Of a DNA stretch of 64,000 nt, positions 1 to 11,800 are shown in pieces. Origin of the DNA: Halichoerus grypus (taxonomy: Eukaryota > Chordata > Mammalia > Carnivora > Phocidae); the NCBI RefSeq assembly GCF_964656455.1, contig NW_027555047.1:1-64000 (forward strand). The letters run 5' to 3'. The notes beneath the pieces were generated by a model. It was given only the letters and a program-made list of their open reading frames with translations, was not told the DNA's origin and ran no database searches. Both the position numbers and the translations under genes were made by a program. The stretch's first letter is position 1, and every line of letters begins with the position of its first letter.

Positions 1-4
1 CTTC
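1..4. other. Left-edge bases that differ from other unit boundaries
   Basis: In every other unit the bases before the left target-site duplication read tcta, the end of block F. Here they read cttc. The bases ttc match the last L1 bases before the right-hand duplication (720-722). The stretch 2-18 therefore matches 720-736 over 17 bp. This could be the start of a different junction, an array edge or a consensus error; four bases cannot decide. Confidence 0.5.
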
Positions 5-18
5 ATAGCAAGCGTTCT

Positions 19-722
19 TTTTTTTTAATTATTATTTAATGTTTTTATTGTTATGTTAATCCCCATACATTACATCATTAGTTTTAGATATAGTGTTCCA
101 TGGTTCATTGTTTGTGCATAACACCCAGTGCTCCATGCAGAACGTGCCCTGCTCAATACCCATCACCAGGCTAAGCCATCCTCCCAGCCCCCTCCCCTCT
201 AGAACCCTCAGTTTGTTTTTCAGAGTCCATCATCTCTCATGGTTCTTCTCCCCCTCCGATTTTCCCCCCTTCATTCTTCCCCTCCTGCTGCATTCTTCTT
301 CTTCTTTTTTTCTTTCTTAACATATATTGCATTATTTGTTTCAGAGGTACAGATCTGAGATTCAACAGTCTTGCACAATTCACAGCGCTTACCAGAACAC
401 ATACCCTCCACAGTGTCCATCACCCAGTCACCCCATCCCTCCCACCCCACCCCCCACTCTAGCAACCCTCAGTTTGTTTTCCTGAGATTAAGAATTCCTC
501 ATATCAGTGAGGTCATATGATACATGTCTTTCTCGGTTTGACTTATTTCGCTCAGCATGATACCCTCCAGTTCCATCCACGTCGTTGCAGATGGCAAGAT
601 CTCATTCCTTTTGATGGCTGCATAATATTCCATTGTATATATATATATATACCCCCTCTTCTTTATCCATTCATCTGTTGGTGGACATGGCTCTTTCCAC
701 AGTTTGGCTATTGTGGACATTC
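19..722 (-). mobile_element. L1: 5'-truncated LINE-1 fragment, unit 1
   Basis: A LINE-1 3' end inserted on the minus strand. Read on the minus strand it starts inside ORF2, runs through the ORF2 stop (TGA at 499-501) and a ~480-bp 3' UTR, and ends in AATAAA (44-49) and a short A tail (T tract on the plus strand). It is flanked by a perfect 14-bp duplication, atagcaagcgttct, at 5-18 and 723-736, the hallmark of target-primed reverse transcription. A full L1 is about 6 kb, so roughly nine tenths of the 5' side was never inserted. The 3' UTR wording resembles caniform carnivore L1s; this is from memory and no search was run. The element cannot mobilise itself. Confidence 0.95.
499..720 (-). pseudogene. 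L1 ORF2: LINE-1 ORF2 C-terminal fragment (73 codons, open frame)
   Basis: The minus-strand frame encodes the extreme C-terminus of the L1 endonuclease/reverse transcriptase protein. It begins MSTIAKLWKEP, contains the conserved MEYYAAIKRNEIL and TWMELEGIMLSEISQ segments, and ends at the natural ORF2 stop. Both segments match the pattern conserved in mammalian L1 ORF2 tails, such as YTMEYYAAIK in human. The endonuclease, reverse transcriptase and cysteine-rich regions are absent, so it is a dead relic. The methionine at 718-720 is an internal codon of ORF2, not a real start. The (TA)n tract is translated as alternating Tyr-Ile, an expansion compared with the usual short YIYT. The same open form occurs in units 5-9 and 12-14. 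Confidence 0.9.
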
Positions 723-3700
723 ATAGCAAGCGTTCTAACTCGGAGAAACAACACTGAAGAGAAACCGTGCTTTAGCTACCGACGACCTCTATGTGGGAGG
801 AAGCAGTTTAGGGTGTACGGTGGGTGAGAGCCTGGGGACGGGTTCCGTTTCGTGAAATCGAGGGAGAGACAGGCCGGAGAGAAGGCAGCTCTCAACTCAA
901 ACCATGGTTATGGGGCTAGTACCGTTGCCCCGGGTGTGTGTGCAGGCTTCATGAAAACTGCCTAACTCGAAGGAAAAACTCGCTGGAGAATCCATGCTTC
1001 AGCTAAAAGAGCCGCTCCTGAGGGTGGAAGCATTTTGTTGTGTGCGTGCATGAGAGCACTGCAAGGGAGTCCAAAGCTTTTTGTGAATGAGCCTCAGGCC
1101 CCAGCAGAAGGCAGAACACGACTCCCCATGTATTTCATCACGCTAGCACGGCAGCCCCACTTTTGCATGGAAGTCTAACAGCTAGTGTTCTCACTCGAAG
1201 AAACAACACTGTAGAGAAACCGTGCTTTAGCTACCGTCGACCTCTAGACGGAGGAAGCATTACACGGAGTACCGTGGCTGAGAGCCTGGGGAACGGGTTC
1301 CATACGTGAAACCAAGGGAGAAATAGGTCCGGGCAGAAGGCACCTCTGGACTCAGCTCTTGCTACCTGAAGCTAAGACTACTGCTCCATGTGTGCTTGGA
1401 ATGCTATGTGCTCGACCCTGACTGGGAAGAAACAAGCCTGTAAAGAATCCCAGCTGCAGCTCATTCGCCTACCAGGCTACTAACACCAAGAATCAATGCT
1501 GTAGCCTTACTGCGCTTTAGCTACCATTGCCGTTCCTGAAGCCGCAGGAGTTGTATAGTGCTCGTGTATGAGAGACCGGGGAAAGGGTCCCATACGTGAA
1601 ATGGAGTGAGAAACAGGCCGGTGCGGAAGGCAGCTCTCAACTCACCTCTTGTTTATGAGGCTAGTCCCCTTGCCCCGGGTGTGCCTGCAGGCCATAAGCC
1701 AACCACCTAACTCAAAGGAACAACTCTGTAGGGAATTCCTGCTTCGGCTAAAAGAGCCATGCCTCAGGGTGGACGCATTGTGTGGTGTGCATGCGTGAGT
1801 GCACAGCAAGGGAGTCCAAAACCATTTCCTTGTGAGACCCAGGCCCCGGAAGAAGCCAGAACACGACTCCCCACTTGCTCCATGAAACTACTACTGCGGC
1901 CCCACTTTTGAATGGAAGTCTAATAGCTAGCTTTCTAACTCGAACAAACAACACTGTAGACAAACCGTGCTTTAGCTACCGTCGACCTCTCTGTGGGCGA
2001 AGCAGTTTAGGGTGTACTGTGGCTGAGAGCCTGGGGACGGTTTCAATATCGTAATATCGGGGGAGAGACAGGCCGGTACAGAAGGCAGCTCTCAACCCAC
2101 ATCATGGTTATGGGGCTAGTACCGTTGCCCAGGGTAAACACAGCCACCTAACTCGAAGGAGAATCTCGGTTCAGAGCTTGTGCGTCAGGTCAAACAGCTG
2201 CTCCTGAGGGTGGCAGCATTTTGTTGTGTGCGTGCGTGAGAGCACTGCAAGGAAGTCCAAAGCTTTTTGCGAGCGAGACTCAGGCCCCAGCGAAAGGCAG
2301 AACACGACTCCCCATGTGTTTCATCACGCTAGCACGGCAGCCCCACTTTTGCATGGAAGTCTAATAGCTAGCGTTCTAACTCGAAGAAACTACACAGCAG
2401 AGAAACCGTGCTTTAGCTACCGTCGACCTCTCTGTGGGCGAAGCAGTTTAGGGTGTACTGTGGCTGAGAGCCTGGGCACAGTTTCAATATCATAATATCG
2501 GGGAGAGGCAGGCCGGTACAGAAGGCAGCTCTCAACACACATCATGGTTATGGGGCTGCTACCGTTCGCCAGGGTGTGTGTGCAGGCTTCAACACAGCCA
2601 CCTAACTCGAAGGAAAACTTGATTGAGAGCCTGTGCTTCAGGTAAAACAGGTGCTCCTGAGGGTGGCAGCATTTTGTTGTGTGCGTGCGTGAGAGTAGTG
2701 CAAGGGAGTCCAAAGCTTTTTGCGAGTGAGACTCAGGCCCCAGCAAAAGGCAGAACACGACTCCCCATGTGTTTGACCAAGCTAGCACGGCAGCCCCACA
2801 TTTGCATGGCAGTCTAATAGCTAGCGTTCTAACTCGAAGAAACAACACTGTAGAGAAACCGTGCTTTAGCTACCGTCGACCTCTCTGTGGGCGGAGCAGT
2901 TTAGGGTGTACTGTGGCTGAGAGCCTGGGGACGGTTTCAATATCGTAATATCGGGGAGAGACAGGCCGGTACAGAAGGCAGCTCTTAACTCACATCCTGG
3001 TTATGGGGCTAGTACCATTCGAGAGGGTGTGTGTGCCGCCTTAAACACAGCCACCTAACTCGAAGGAAAAACTCGGTTGAGAGCCTGTGCTGCAGGTAAA
3101 ACAGCTGCTCCTGAGGGTGGCAGCATTTTGTGGTGTGCGTGCGTGAGAGCACTGCAAGGGAGTCCAAAGCTTTTTGCGAGTGAGACTCAGGCCCCTGCGA
3201 AAGGCAGAACACGACTCCCCATGTGTTTGACCAAGCTAGCACGGCAGCCCCACATTTGCATGGCAGTCTAATAGCTAGCGTTCTAACTCGAAGAAACAAC
3301 ACGGTAGAGAAATCGTGCTTTAGCTACCATCCACGTCTCTGAGGGAGGAAGCACTTTCCAGGCTACCGTGGGTGAGAGCCTGGGGAACGGGTTCCTTACG
3401 TGAGACCGAGGGAGAAGAAGTCCGGGCCACAAGGCACCTCTCGACTCAGCTCTTGTTACCTGAAGCTAACGCTACTGCTCCATGTGTGCATAGGAATGCT
3501 AAGTGCTCCACACTGTTTTGGCAGAAAGAAGCCGGTCAAGAATCCCAGCTTCAGCTCATTCGCCTCTCCACAGGGTGGCAGGATTTTCAACTCTGCTTGA
3601 GTGCAAACCTGGGGAATGAGTCCCAGCAGAATTCCGAGGCAGAAATAAGCATGGGCAGGAGGCAGCTATCGACTCAACTCTTGTTTCGGGAAACTAGATC

Positions 3701-4430
3701 GGCTCTCCCGTGTGTGCGTGTAGTCCTAAGTGCCATCCACCCAACGGAAAGGAACAAAAGTGCGGAGGACCCGTGCCTCAGCAAAGATCGCCCTTCCTGA
3801 GCGTGCACTTCATCTGTTGTGTGTTTTTGTGAAAGCATGAGAAATGGAACCTAAACGTAACTCGGAGTGAGAAGCAGGCCTGGAAGGAAGGCTGCTGTCG
3901 ACTCCCCTCTTGTTTGAGGAGATTAGCACTGCTGTACCCTGTGTGCCTGGAAGCCTAGTTCCCAGGCTACTAACACCAAGAATCAATGCTATAGAGTTAC
4001 TGCGCTTGAGTTAACATTGCCGTTCCTGAAGCCAGAGGAATTTGACAGTGCTCGTGTCTGTCTGAGAGCCCGGGGAAAGGGTCCCATACGTGAAATGGAG
4101 TGAGAAACAGGCCGGAGCGGAAGGCAGTTCTCAACTCACCTCTTGTTTATGAGGCTAGTACCCTTGCCCGGGTGTGCCTGCAGGGCTAAAGCCAACCACC
4201 TAACTCAAAGGAACAACTCTGTAGAGATTTCCTGCTTCGGCTAAAGTAGCCATGCCGGAGGGTGGACGCATTTTGCTGTGTGCATGCGTGAGCGCACTGC
4301 AAGTGAGTCCAGACCCATTTTCCGTGTGGGACTCAGGCCCCGGCAGAAGGCAGAACATGACTCCCCACTTGTTTCCTGAGGCTAGCACTGCGGCCCCACT
4401 TTTGCATGGAAGTCTAATAGCAAGCGTTCT

Positions 4431-5130
4431 TTTTTTTAATTATTATTTAATGTTTTTATTGTTATGTTAATCCCCATACATTACATCATTAGTTTTAGAT
4501 ATAGTGTTCCATGGTTCATTGTTTGTGCATAACACCCAGTGCTCCATGCAGAACGTGCCCTGCTCAATACCCATCACCAGGCTAAGCCATCCTCCCAGCC
4601 CCCTCCCCTCTAGAACCCTCAGTTTGTTTTTCAGAGTCCATCATCTCTCATGGTTCTTCTCCCCCTCCGATTTTCCCCCCTTCATTCTTCCCCTCCTGCT
4701 GCATTCTTCTTCTTCTTTTTTTCTTTCTTAACATATATTGCATTATTTGTTTCAGAGGTACAGATCTGAGATTCAACAGTCTTGCACAATTCACAGCGCT
4801 TACCAGAACACATACCCTCCACAGTGTCCATCACCCAGTCACCCCATCCCTCCCACCCCACCCCCCACTCTAGCAACCCTCAGTTTGTTTCCTGAGATTA
4901 AGAATTCCTCATATCAGTGAGGTCATATGATACATGTCTTTCTCGGTTTGACTTATTTCGCTCAGCATGATACCCTCCAGTTCCATCCACGTCGTTGCAG
5001 ATGGCAAGATCTCATTCCTTTTGATGGCTGCATAATATTCCATTGTATATATATATATACCCCCTCTTCTTTATCCATTCATCTGTTGGTGGACATGGCT
5101 CTTTCCACAGTTTGGCTATTGTGGACATTC
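4431..5130 (-). mobile_element. L1: LINE-1 fragment, unit 2
   Basis: Copy of the same insertion, 700 bp, shorter (TA)n. The duplications are at 4417-4430 and 5131-5144. The ORF2 remnant (4909-5128) is frame-shifted at the (TA)n tract. Confidence 0.95.
4909..5128 (-). pseudogene. L1 ORF2: LINE-1 ORF2 C-terminal fragment, frameshifted at (TA)n
   Basis: Same relic as in unit 1, but the (TA)n tract is 2 bp shorter. The part before the tract (STIAKLWKEP) and the part after it (MEYYAAIK) are therefore in different frames. The same broken form is in units 3, 4, 10, 11 and 15. The change has no functional meaning for a truncated element, but it is a useful marker of unit lineage. Confidence 0.88.
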
Positions 5131-8100
5131 ATAGCAAGCGTTCTAACTCGGAGAAACAACACTGAAGAGAAACCGTGCTTTAGCTACCGACGACCTCTAT
5201 GTGGGAGGAAGCAGTTTAGGGTGTACGGTGGGTGAGAGCCTGGGGACGGGTTCCGTTTCGTGAAATCGAGGGAGAGACAGGCCGGAGAGAAGGCAGCTCT
5301 CAACTCAAACCATGGTTATGGGGCTGTACCGTTGCCCCGGGTGTGTGTGCAGGCTTCATGAAAACTGCCTAACTCGAAGGAAAAACTCGCTGGAGAATCC
5401 ATGCTTCAGCTAAAAGAGCCGCTCCTGAGGGTGGAAGCATTTTGTTGTGTGCGTGCATGAGAGCACTGCAAGGGAGTCCAAAGCTTTTTGTGAATGAGCC
5501 TCAGGCCCCAGCAGAAGGCAGAACACGACTCCCCATGTATTTCATCACGCTAGCACGGCAGCCCCACTTTTGCATGGAAGTCTAACAGCTAGTGTTCTCA
5601 CTCGAAGAAACAACACTGTAGAGAAACCGTGCTTTAGCTACCGTCGACCTCTAGACGGAGGAAGCATTACACGGAGTACCGTGGCTGAGAGCCTGGGGAA
5701 CGGGTTCCATACGTGAAACCAAGGGAGAAATAGGTCCGGGCACAAGGCACCTCTGGACTCAGCTCTTGCTACCTGAAGCTAAGACTACTGCTCCATGTGT
5801 GCTTGGAATGCTATGTGCTCGACCCTGACTGGGAAGAAACAAGCCTGTAAAGAATCCCAGCTGCAGCTCATTCGCCTACCAGGCTACTAACACCAAGAAT
5901 CAATGCTGTAGCCTTACTGCGCTTTAGCTACCATTGCCGTTCCTGAAGCCGCAGGAGTTGTATAGTGCTCGTGTATGAGAGACCGGGGAAAGGGTCCCAT
6001 ACGTGAAATGGAGTGAGAAACAGGCCGGTGCGGAAGGCAGCTCTCAACTCACCTCTTGTTTATGAGGCTAGTCCCCTTGCCCCGGGTGTGCCTGCAGGCC
6101 ATAAGCCAACCACCTAACTCAAAGGAACAACTCTGTAGGGAATTCCTGCTTCGGCTAAAAGAGCCATGCCTCAGGGTGGACGCATTGTGTGGTGTGCATG
6201 CGTGAGTGCACAGCAAGGGAGTCCAAAACCATTTTCCTTGTGAGACCCAGGCCCCGGAAGAAGCCAGAACACGACTCCCCACTTGCTCCATGAAACTACT
6301 ACTGCGGCCCCACTTTTGAATGGAAGTCTAATAGCTAGCTTTCTAACTCGAACAAACAACACTGTAGACAAACCGTGCTTTAGCTACCGTCGACCTCTCT
6401 GTGGGCGAAGCAGTTTAGGGTGTACTGTGGCTGAGAGCCTGGGGACGGTTTCAATATCGTAATATCGGGGGAGAGACAGGCCGGTACAGAAGGCAGCTCT
6501 CAACCCACATCATGGTTATGGGGCTAGTACCGTTGCCCAGGGTAAACACAGCCACCTAACTCGAAGGAGAATCTCGGTTCAGAGCTTGTGCGTCAGGTCA
6601 AACAGCTGCTCCTGAGGGTGGCAGCATTTTGTTGTGTGCGTGCGTGAGAGCACTGCAAGGAAGTCCAAAGCTTTTTGCGAGCGAGACTCAGGCCCCAGCG
6701 AAAGGCAGAACACGACTCCCCATGTGTTTCATCACGCTAGCACGGCAGCCCCACTTTTGCATGGAAGTCTAATAGCTAGCGTTCTAACTCGAAGAAACTA
6801 CACAGCAGAGAAACCGTGCTTTAGCTACCGTCGACCTCTCTGTGGGCGAAGCAGTTTAGGGTGTACTGTGGCTGAGAGCCTGGGCACAGTTTCAATATCA
6901 TAATATCGGGGAGAGGCAGGCCGGTACAGAAGGCAGCTCTCAACACACATCATGGTTATGGGGCTGCTACCGTTCGCCAGGGTGTGTGTGCAGGCTTCAA
7001 CACAGCCACCTAACTCGAAGGAAAACTTGATTGAGAGCCTGTGCTTCAGGTAAAACAGGTGCTCCTGAGGGTGGCAGCATTTTGTTGTGTGCGTGCGTGA
7101 GAGTAGTGCAAGGGAGTCCAAAGCTTTTTGCGAGTGAGACTCAGGCCCCAGCAAAAGGCAGAACACGACTCCCCATGTGTTTGACCAAGCTAGCACGGCA
7201 GCCCCACATTTGCATGGCAGTCTAATAGCTAGCGTTCTAACTCGAAGAAACAACACTGTAGAGAAACCGTGCTTTAGCTACCGTCGACCTCTCTGTGGGC
7301 GGAGCAGTTTAGGGTGTACTGTGGCTGAGAGCCTGGGGACGGTTTCAATATCGTAATATCGGGGAGAGACAGGCCGGTACAGAAGGCAGCTCTTAACTCA
7401 CATCCTGGTTATGGGGCTAGTACCATTCGAGAGGGTGTGTGTGCCGCCTTAAACACAGCCACCTAACTCGAAGGAAAAACTCGGTTGAGAGCCTGTGCTG
7501 CAGGTAAAACAGCTGCTCCTGAGGGTGGCAGCATTTTGTGGTGTGCGTGCGTGAGAGCACTGCAAGGGAGTCCAAAGCTTTTTGCGAGTGAGACTCAGGC
7601 CCTGCGAAAGGCAGAACACGACTCCCCATGTGTTTGACCAAGCTAGCACGGCAGCCCCACATTTGCATGGCAGTCTAATAGCTAGCGTTCTAACTCGAAG
7701 AAACAACACGGTAGAGAAATCGTGCTTTAGCTACCATCCACGTCTCTGAGGGAGGAAGCACTTTCCAGGCTACCGTGGGGTGAGAGCCTGGGGAACGGGT
7801 TCCTTACGTGAGACCGAGGGAGAAGAAGTCCGGGCCACAAGGCACCTCTCGACTCAGCTCTTGTTACCTGAAGCTAACGCTACTGCTCCATGTGTGCATA
7901 GGAATGCTAAGTGCTCCACACTGTTTTGGCAGAAAGAAGCCGGTCAAGAATCCCAGCTTCAGCTCATTCGCCTCTCCACAGGGTGGCAGGATTTTCAACT
8001 CTGCTTGAGTGCAAACCTGGGGAATGAGTCCCAGCAGAATTCCGAGGCAGAAATAAGCATGGGCAGGAGGCAGCTATCGACTCAACTCTTGTTTCGGGAA

Positions 8101-8825
8101 ACTAGATCGGCTCTCCCGTGTGTGCGTGTAGTCCTAAGTGCCATCCACCCAACGGAAAGGAACAAAAGTGCGGAGGACCCGTGCCTCAGCAAAGATCGCC
8201 CTTCCTGAGCGTGCACTTCATCTGTTGTGTGTTTTTGTGAAAGCATGAGAAATGGAACCTAAACGTAACTCGGAGTGAGAAGCAGGCCTGGAAGGAAGGC
8301 TGCTGTCGACTCCCCTCTTGTTTGAGGAGATTAGCACTGCTGTACCCTGTGTGCCTGGAAGCCTAGTTCCCAGGCTACTAACACCAAGAATCAATGCTAT
8401 AGAGTTACTGCGCTTGAGTTAACATTGCCGTTCCTGAAGCCAGAGGAATTTGACAGTGCTCGTGTCTGTCTGAGAGCCCGGGGAAAGGGTCCCATACGTG
8501 AAATGGAGTGAGAAACAGGCCGGAGCGGAAGGCAGTTCTCAACTCACCTCTTGTTTATGAGGCTAGTACCCTTGCCCCGGGTGTGCCTGCAGGGCTAAAG
8601 CCAACCACCTAACTCAAAGGAACAACTCTGTAGAGATTTCCTGCTTCGGCTAAAGTAGCCATGCCGGAGGGTGGACGCATTTTGCTGTGTGCATGCGTGA
8701 GCGCACTGCAAGTGAGTCCAGACCCATTTTCCGTGTGGGACTCAGGCCCCGGCAGAAGGCAGAACATGACTCCCCACTTGTTTCCTGAGGCTAGCACTGC
8801 GGCCCCACTTTTGCATGGAAGTCTA

Positions 8826-11800
8826 ATAGCAAGCGTTCTTTTTTTTAATTATTATTTAATGTTTTTATTGTTATGTTAATCCCCATACATTACATCATTA
8901 GTTTTAGATATAGTGTTCCATGGTTCATTGTTTGTGCATAACACCCAGTGCTCCATGCAGAACGTGCCCTGCTCAATACCCATCACCAGGCTAAGCCATC
9001 CTCCCAGCCCCCTCCCCTCTAGAACCCTCAGTTTGTTTTTCAGAGTCCATCATCTCTCATGGTTCTTCTCCCCCTCCGATTTTCCCCCTTCATTCTTCCC
9101 CTCCTGCTGCATTCTTCTTCTTCTTTTTTTCTTTCTTAACATATATTGCATTATTTGTTTCAGAGGTACAGATCTGAGATTCAACAGTCTTGCACAATTC
9201 ACAGCGCTTACCAGAACACATACCCTCCACAGTGTCCATCACCCAGTCACCCCATCCCTCCCACCCCACCCCCCACTCTAGCAACCCTCAGTTTGTTTCC
9301 TGAGATTAAGAATTCCTCATATCAGTGAGGTCATATGATACATGTCTTTCTCGGTTTGACTTATTTCGCTCAGCATGATACCCTCCAGTTCCATCCACGT
9401 CGTTGCAGATGGCAAGATCTCATTCCTTTTGATGGCTGCATAATATTCCATTGTATATATATATATACCCCCTCTTCTTTATCCATTCATCTGTTGGTGG
9501 ACATGGCTCTTTCCACAGTTTGGCTATTGTGGACATTCATAGCAAGCGTTCTAACTCGGAGAAACAACACTGAAGAGAAACCGTGCTTTAGCTACCGACG
9601 ACCTCTATGTGGGAGGAAGCAGTTTAGGGTGTACGGTGGGTGAGAGCCTGGGGACGGGTTCCGTTTCGTGAAATCGAGGGAGAGACAGGCCGGAGAGAAG
9701 GCAGCTCTCAACTCAAACCATGGTTATGGGGCTAGTACCGTTGCCCCGGGTGTGTGTGCAGGCTTCATGAAAACTGCCTAACTCGAAGGAAAAACTCGCT
9801 GGAGAATCCATGCTTCAGCTAAAAGAGCCGCTCCTGAGGGTGGAAGCATTTTGTTGTGTGCGTGCATGAGAGCACTGCAAGGGAGTCCAAAGCTTTTTGT
9901 GAATGAGCCTCAGGCCCCAGCAGAAGGCAGAACACGACTCCCCATGTATTTCATCACGCTAGCACGGCAGCCCCACTTTTGCATGGAAGTCTAACAGCTA
10001 GTGTTCTCACTCGAAGAAACAACACTGTAGAGAAACCGTGCTTTAGCTACCGTCGACCTCTAGACGGAGGAAGCATTACACGGAGTACCGTGGCTGAGAG
10101 CCTGGGGAACGGGTTCCATACGTGAAACCAAGGGAGAAATAGGTCCGGGCACAAGGCACCTCTGGACTCAGCTCTTGCTACCTGAAGCTAAGACTACTGC
10201 TCCATGTGTGCTTGGAATGCTATGTGCTCGACCCTGACTGGGAAGAAACAAGCCTGTAAAGAATCCCAGCTGCAGCTCATTCGCCTACCAGGCTACTAAC
10301 ACCAAGAATCAATGCTGTAGCCTTACTGCGCTTTAGCTACCATTGCCGTTCCTGAAGCCGCAGGAGTTGTATAGTGCTCGTGTATGAGAGACCGGGGAAA
10401 GGGTCCCATACGTGAAATGGAGTGAGAAACAGGCCGGTGCGGAAGGCAGCTCTCAACTCACCTCTTGTTTATGAGGCTAGTCCCCTTGCCCCGGGTGTGC
10501 CTGCAGGCCATAAGCCAACCACCTAACTCAAAGGAACAACTCTGTAGGGAATTCCTGCTTCGGCTAAAAGAGCCATGCCTCAGGGTGGACGCATTGTGTG
10601 GTGTGCATGCGTGAGTGCACAGCAAGGGAGTCCAAAACCATTTTCCTTGTGAGACCCAGGCCCCGGAAGAAGCCAGAACACGACTCCCCACTTGCTCCAT
10701 GAAACTACTACTGCGGCCCCACTTTTGAATGGAAGTCTAATAGCTAGCTTTCTAACTCGAACAAACAACACTGTAGACAAACCGTGCTTTAGCTACCGTC
10801 GACCTCTCTGTGGGCGAAGCAGTTTAGGGTGTACTGTGGCTGAGAGCCTGGGGACGGTTTCAATATCGTAATATCGGGGGAGAGACAGGCCGGTACAGAA
10901 GGCAGCTCTCAACCCACATCATGGTTATGGGGCTAGTACCGTTGCCCAGGGTAAACACAGCCACCTAACTCGAAGGAGAATCTCGGTTCAGAGCTTGTGC
11001 GTCAGGTCAAACAGCTGCTCCTGAGGGTGGCAGCATTTTGTTGTGTGCGTGCGTGAGAGCACTGCAAGGAAGTCCAAAGCTTTTTGCGAGCGAGACTCAG
11101 GCCCCAGCGAAAGGCAGAACACGACTCCCCATGTGTTTCATCACGCTAGCACGGCAGCCCCACTTTTGCATGGAAGTCTAATAGCTAGCGTTCTAACTCG
11201 AAGAAACTACACAGCAGAGAAACCGTGCTTTAGCTACCGTCGACCTCTCTGTGGGCGAAGCAGTTTAGGGTGTACTGTGGCTGAGAGCCTGGGCACAGTT
11301 TCAATATCATAATATCGGGGAGAGGCAGGCCGGTACAGAAGGCAGCTCTCAACACACATCATGGTTATGGGGCTGCTACCGTTCGCCAGGGTGTGTGTGC
11401 AGGCTTCAACACAGCCACCTAACTCGAAGGAAAACTTGATTGAGAGCCTGTGCTTCAGGTAAAACAGGTGCTCCTGAGGGTGGCAGCATTTTGTTGTGTG
11501 CGTGCGTGAGAGTAGTGCAAGGGAGTCCAAAGCTTTTTGCGAGTGAGACTCAGGCCCCAGCAAAAGGCAGAACACGACTCCCCATGTGTTTGACCAAGCT
11601 AGCACGGCAGCCCCACATTTGCATGGCAGTCTAATAGCTAGCGTTCTAACTCGAAGAAACAACACTGTAGAGAAACCGTGCTTTAGCTACCGTCGACCTC
11701 TCTGTGGGCGGAGCAGTTTAGGGTGTACTGTGGCTGAGAGCCTGGGGACGGTTTCAATATCGTAATATCGGGGAGAGACAGGCCGGTACAGAAGGCAGCT

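Larger units (their letters stand above)
5..4416 (+). repeat. Macrosatellite unit 1
   Basis: Full unit with the longer (TA)n form. It carries the most private single-base indels of any unit: a 9-base instead of 8-base T tract after the duplication (18-26 region), an extra T at 477-480, a missing T at 1825-1827 and a missing C at 4167-4169. It also has a private C-to-G change at 1336. The satellite part (723-4416) contains all six blocks A to F and no gene. Confidence 0.95.
4417..8825 (+). repeat. Macrosatellite unit 2
   Basis: Full unit with the shorter (TA)n form. Three private single-base indels are visible: a missing A after 5325, a missing C at 7600-7602 and an extra G at 7777-7780. All six satellite blocks are present. 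Confidence 0.96.

Noticed and set aside
44..49. Functional transcription terminator or polyadenylation site for a satellite transcript
   Set aside because: It is the normal L1 3' end signal. There is no evidence of a transcript, so it is kept only as an L1 landmark.
93..320. 75-codon plus-strand frame in the L1 segment
   Set aside because: It is antisense to the L1 3' UTR, begins with GTG and encodes a Ser/Pro/Phe-rich string from the polypyrimidine tract. No reason to call it a gene.
633..827. Short frames containing EEKPCFSYRRPLCGR, which recall the TGEKP linker and C..CGK.F pattern of zinc fingers
   Set aside because: Cysteine spacing is wrong for C2H2 fingers, no histidine pair follows, and the frame begins in antisense L1 and crosses the insertion boundary. 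Chance resemblance.
4927..5235. 102-codon plus-strand frame in short-(TA)n units versus 69 plus 64 codons in long-(TA)n units
   Set aside because: The difference is only the 2-bp (TA)n change on the antisense strand of ORF2. It is not a gene with alleles.
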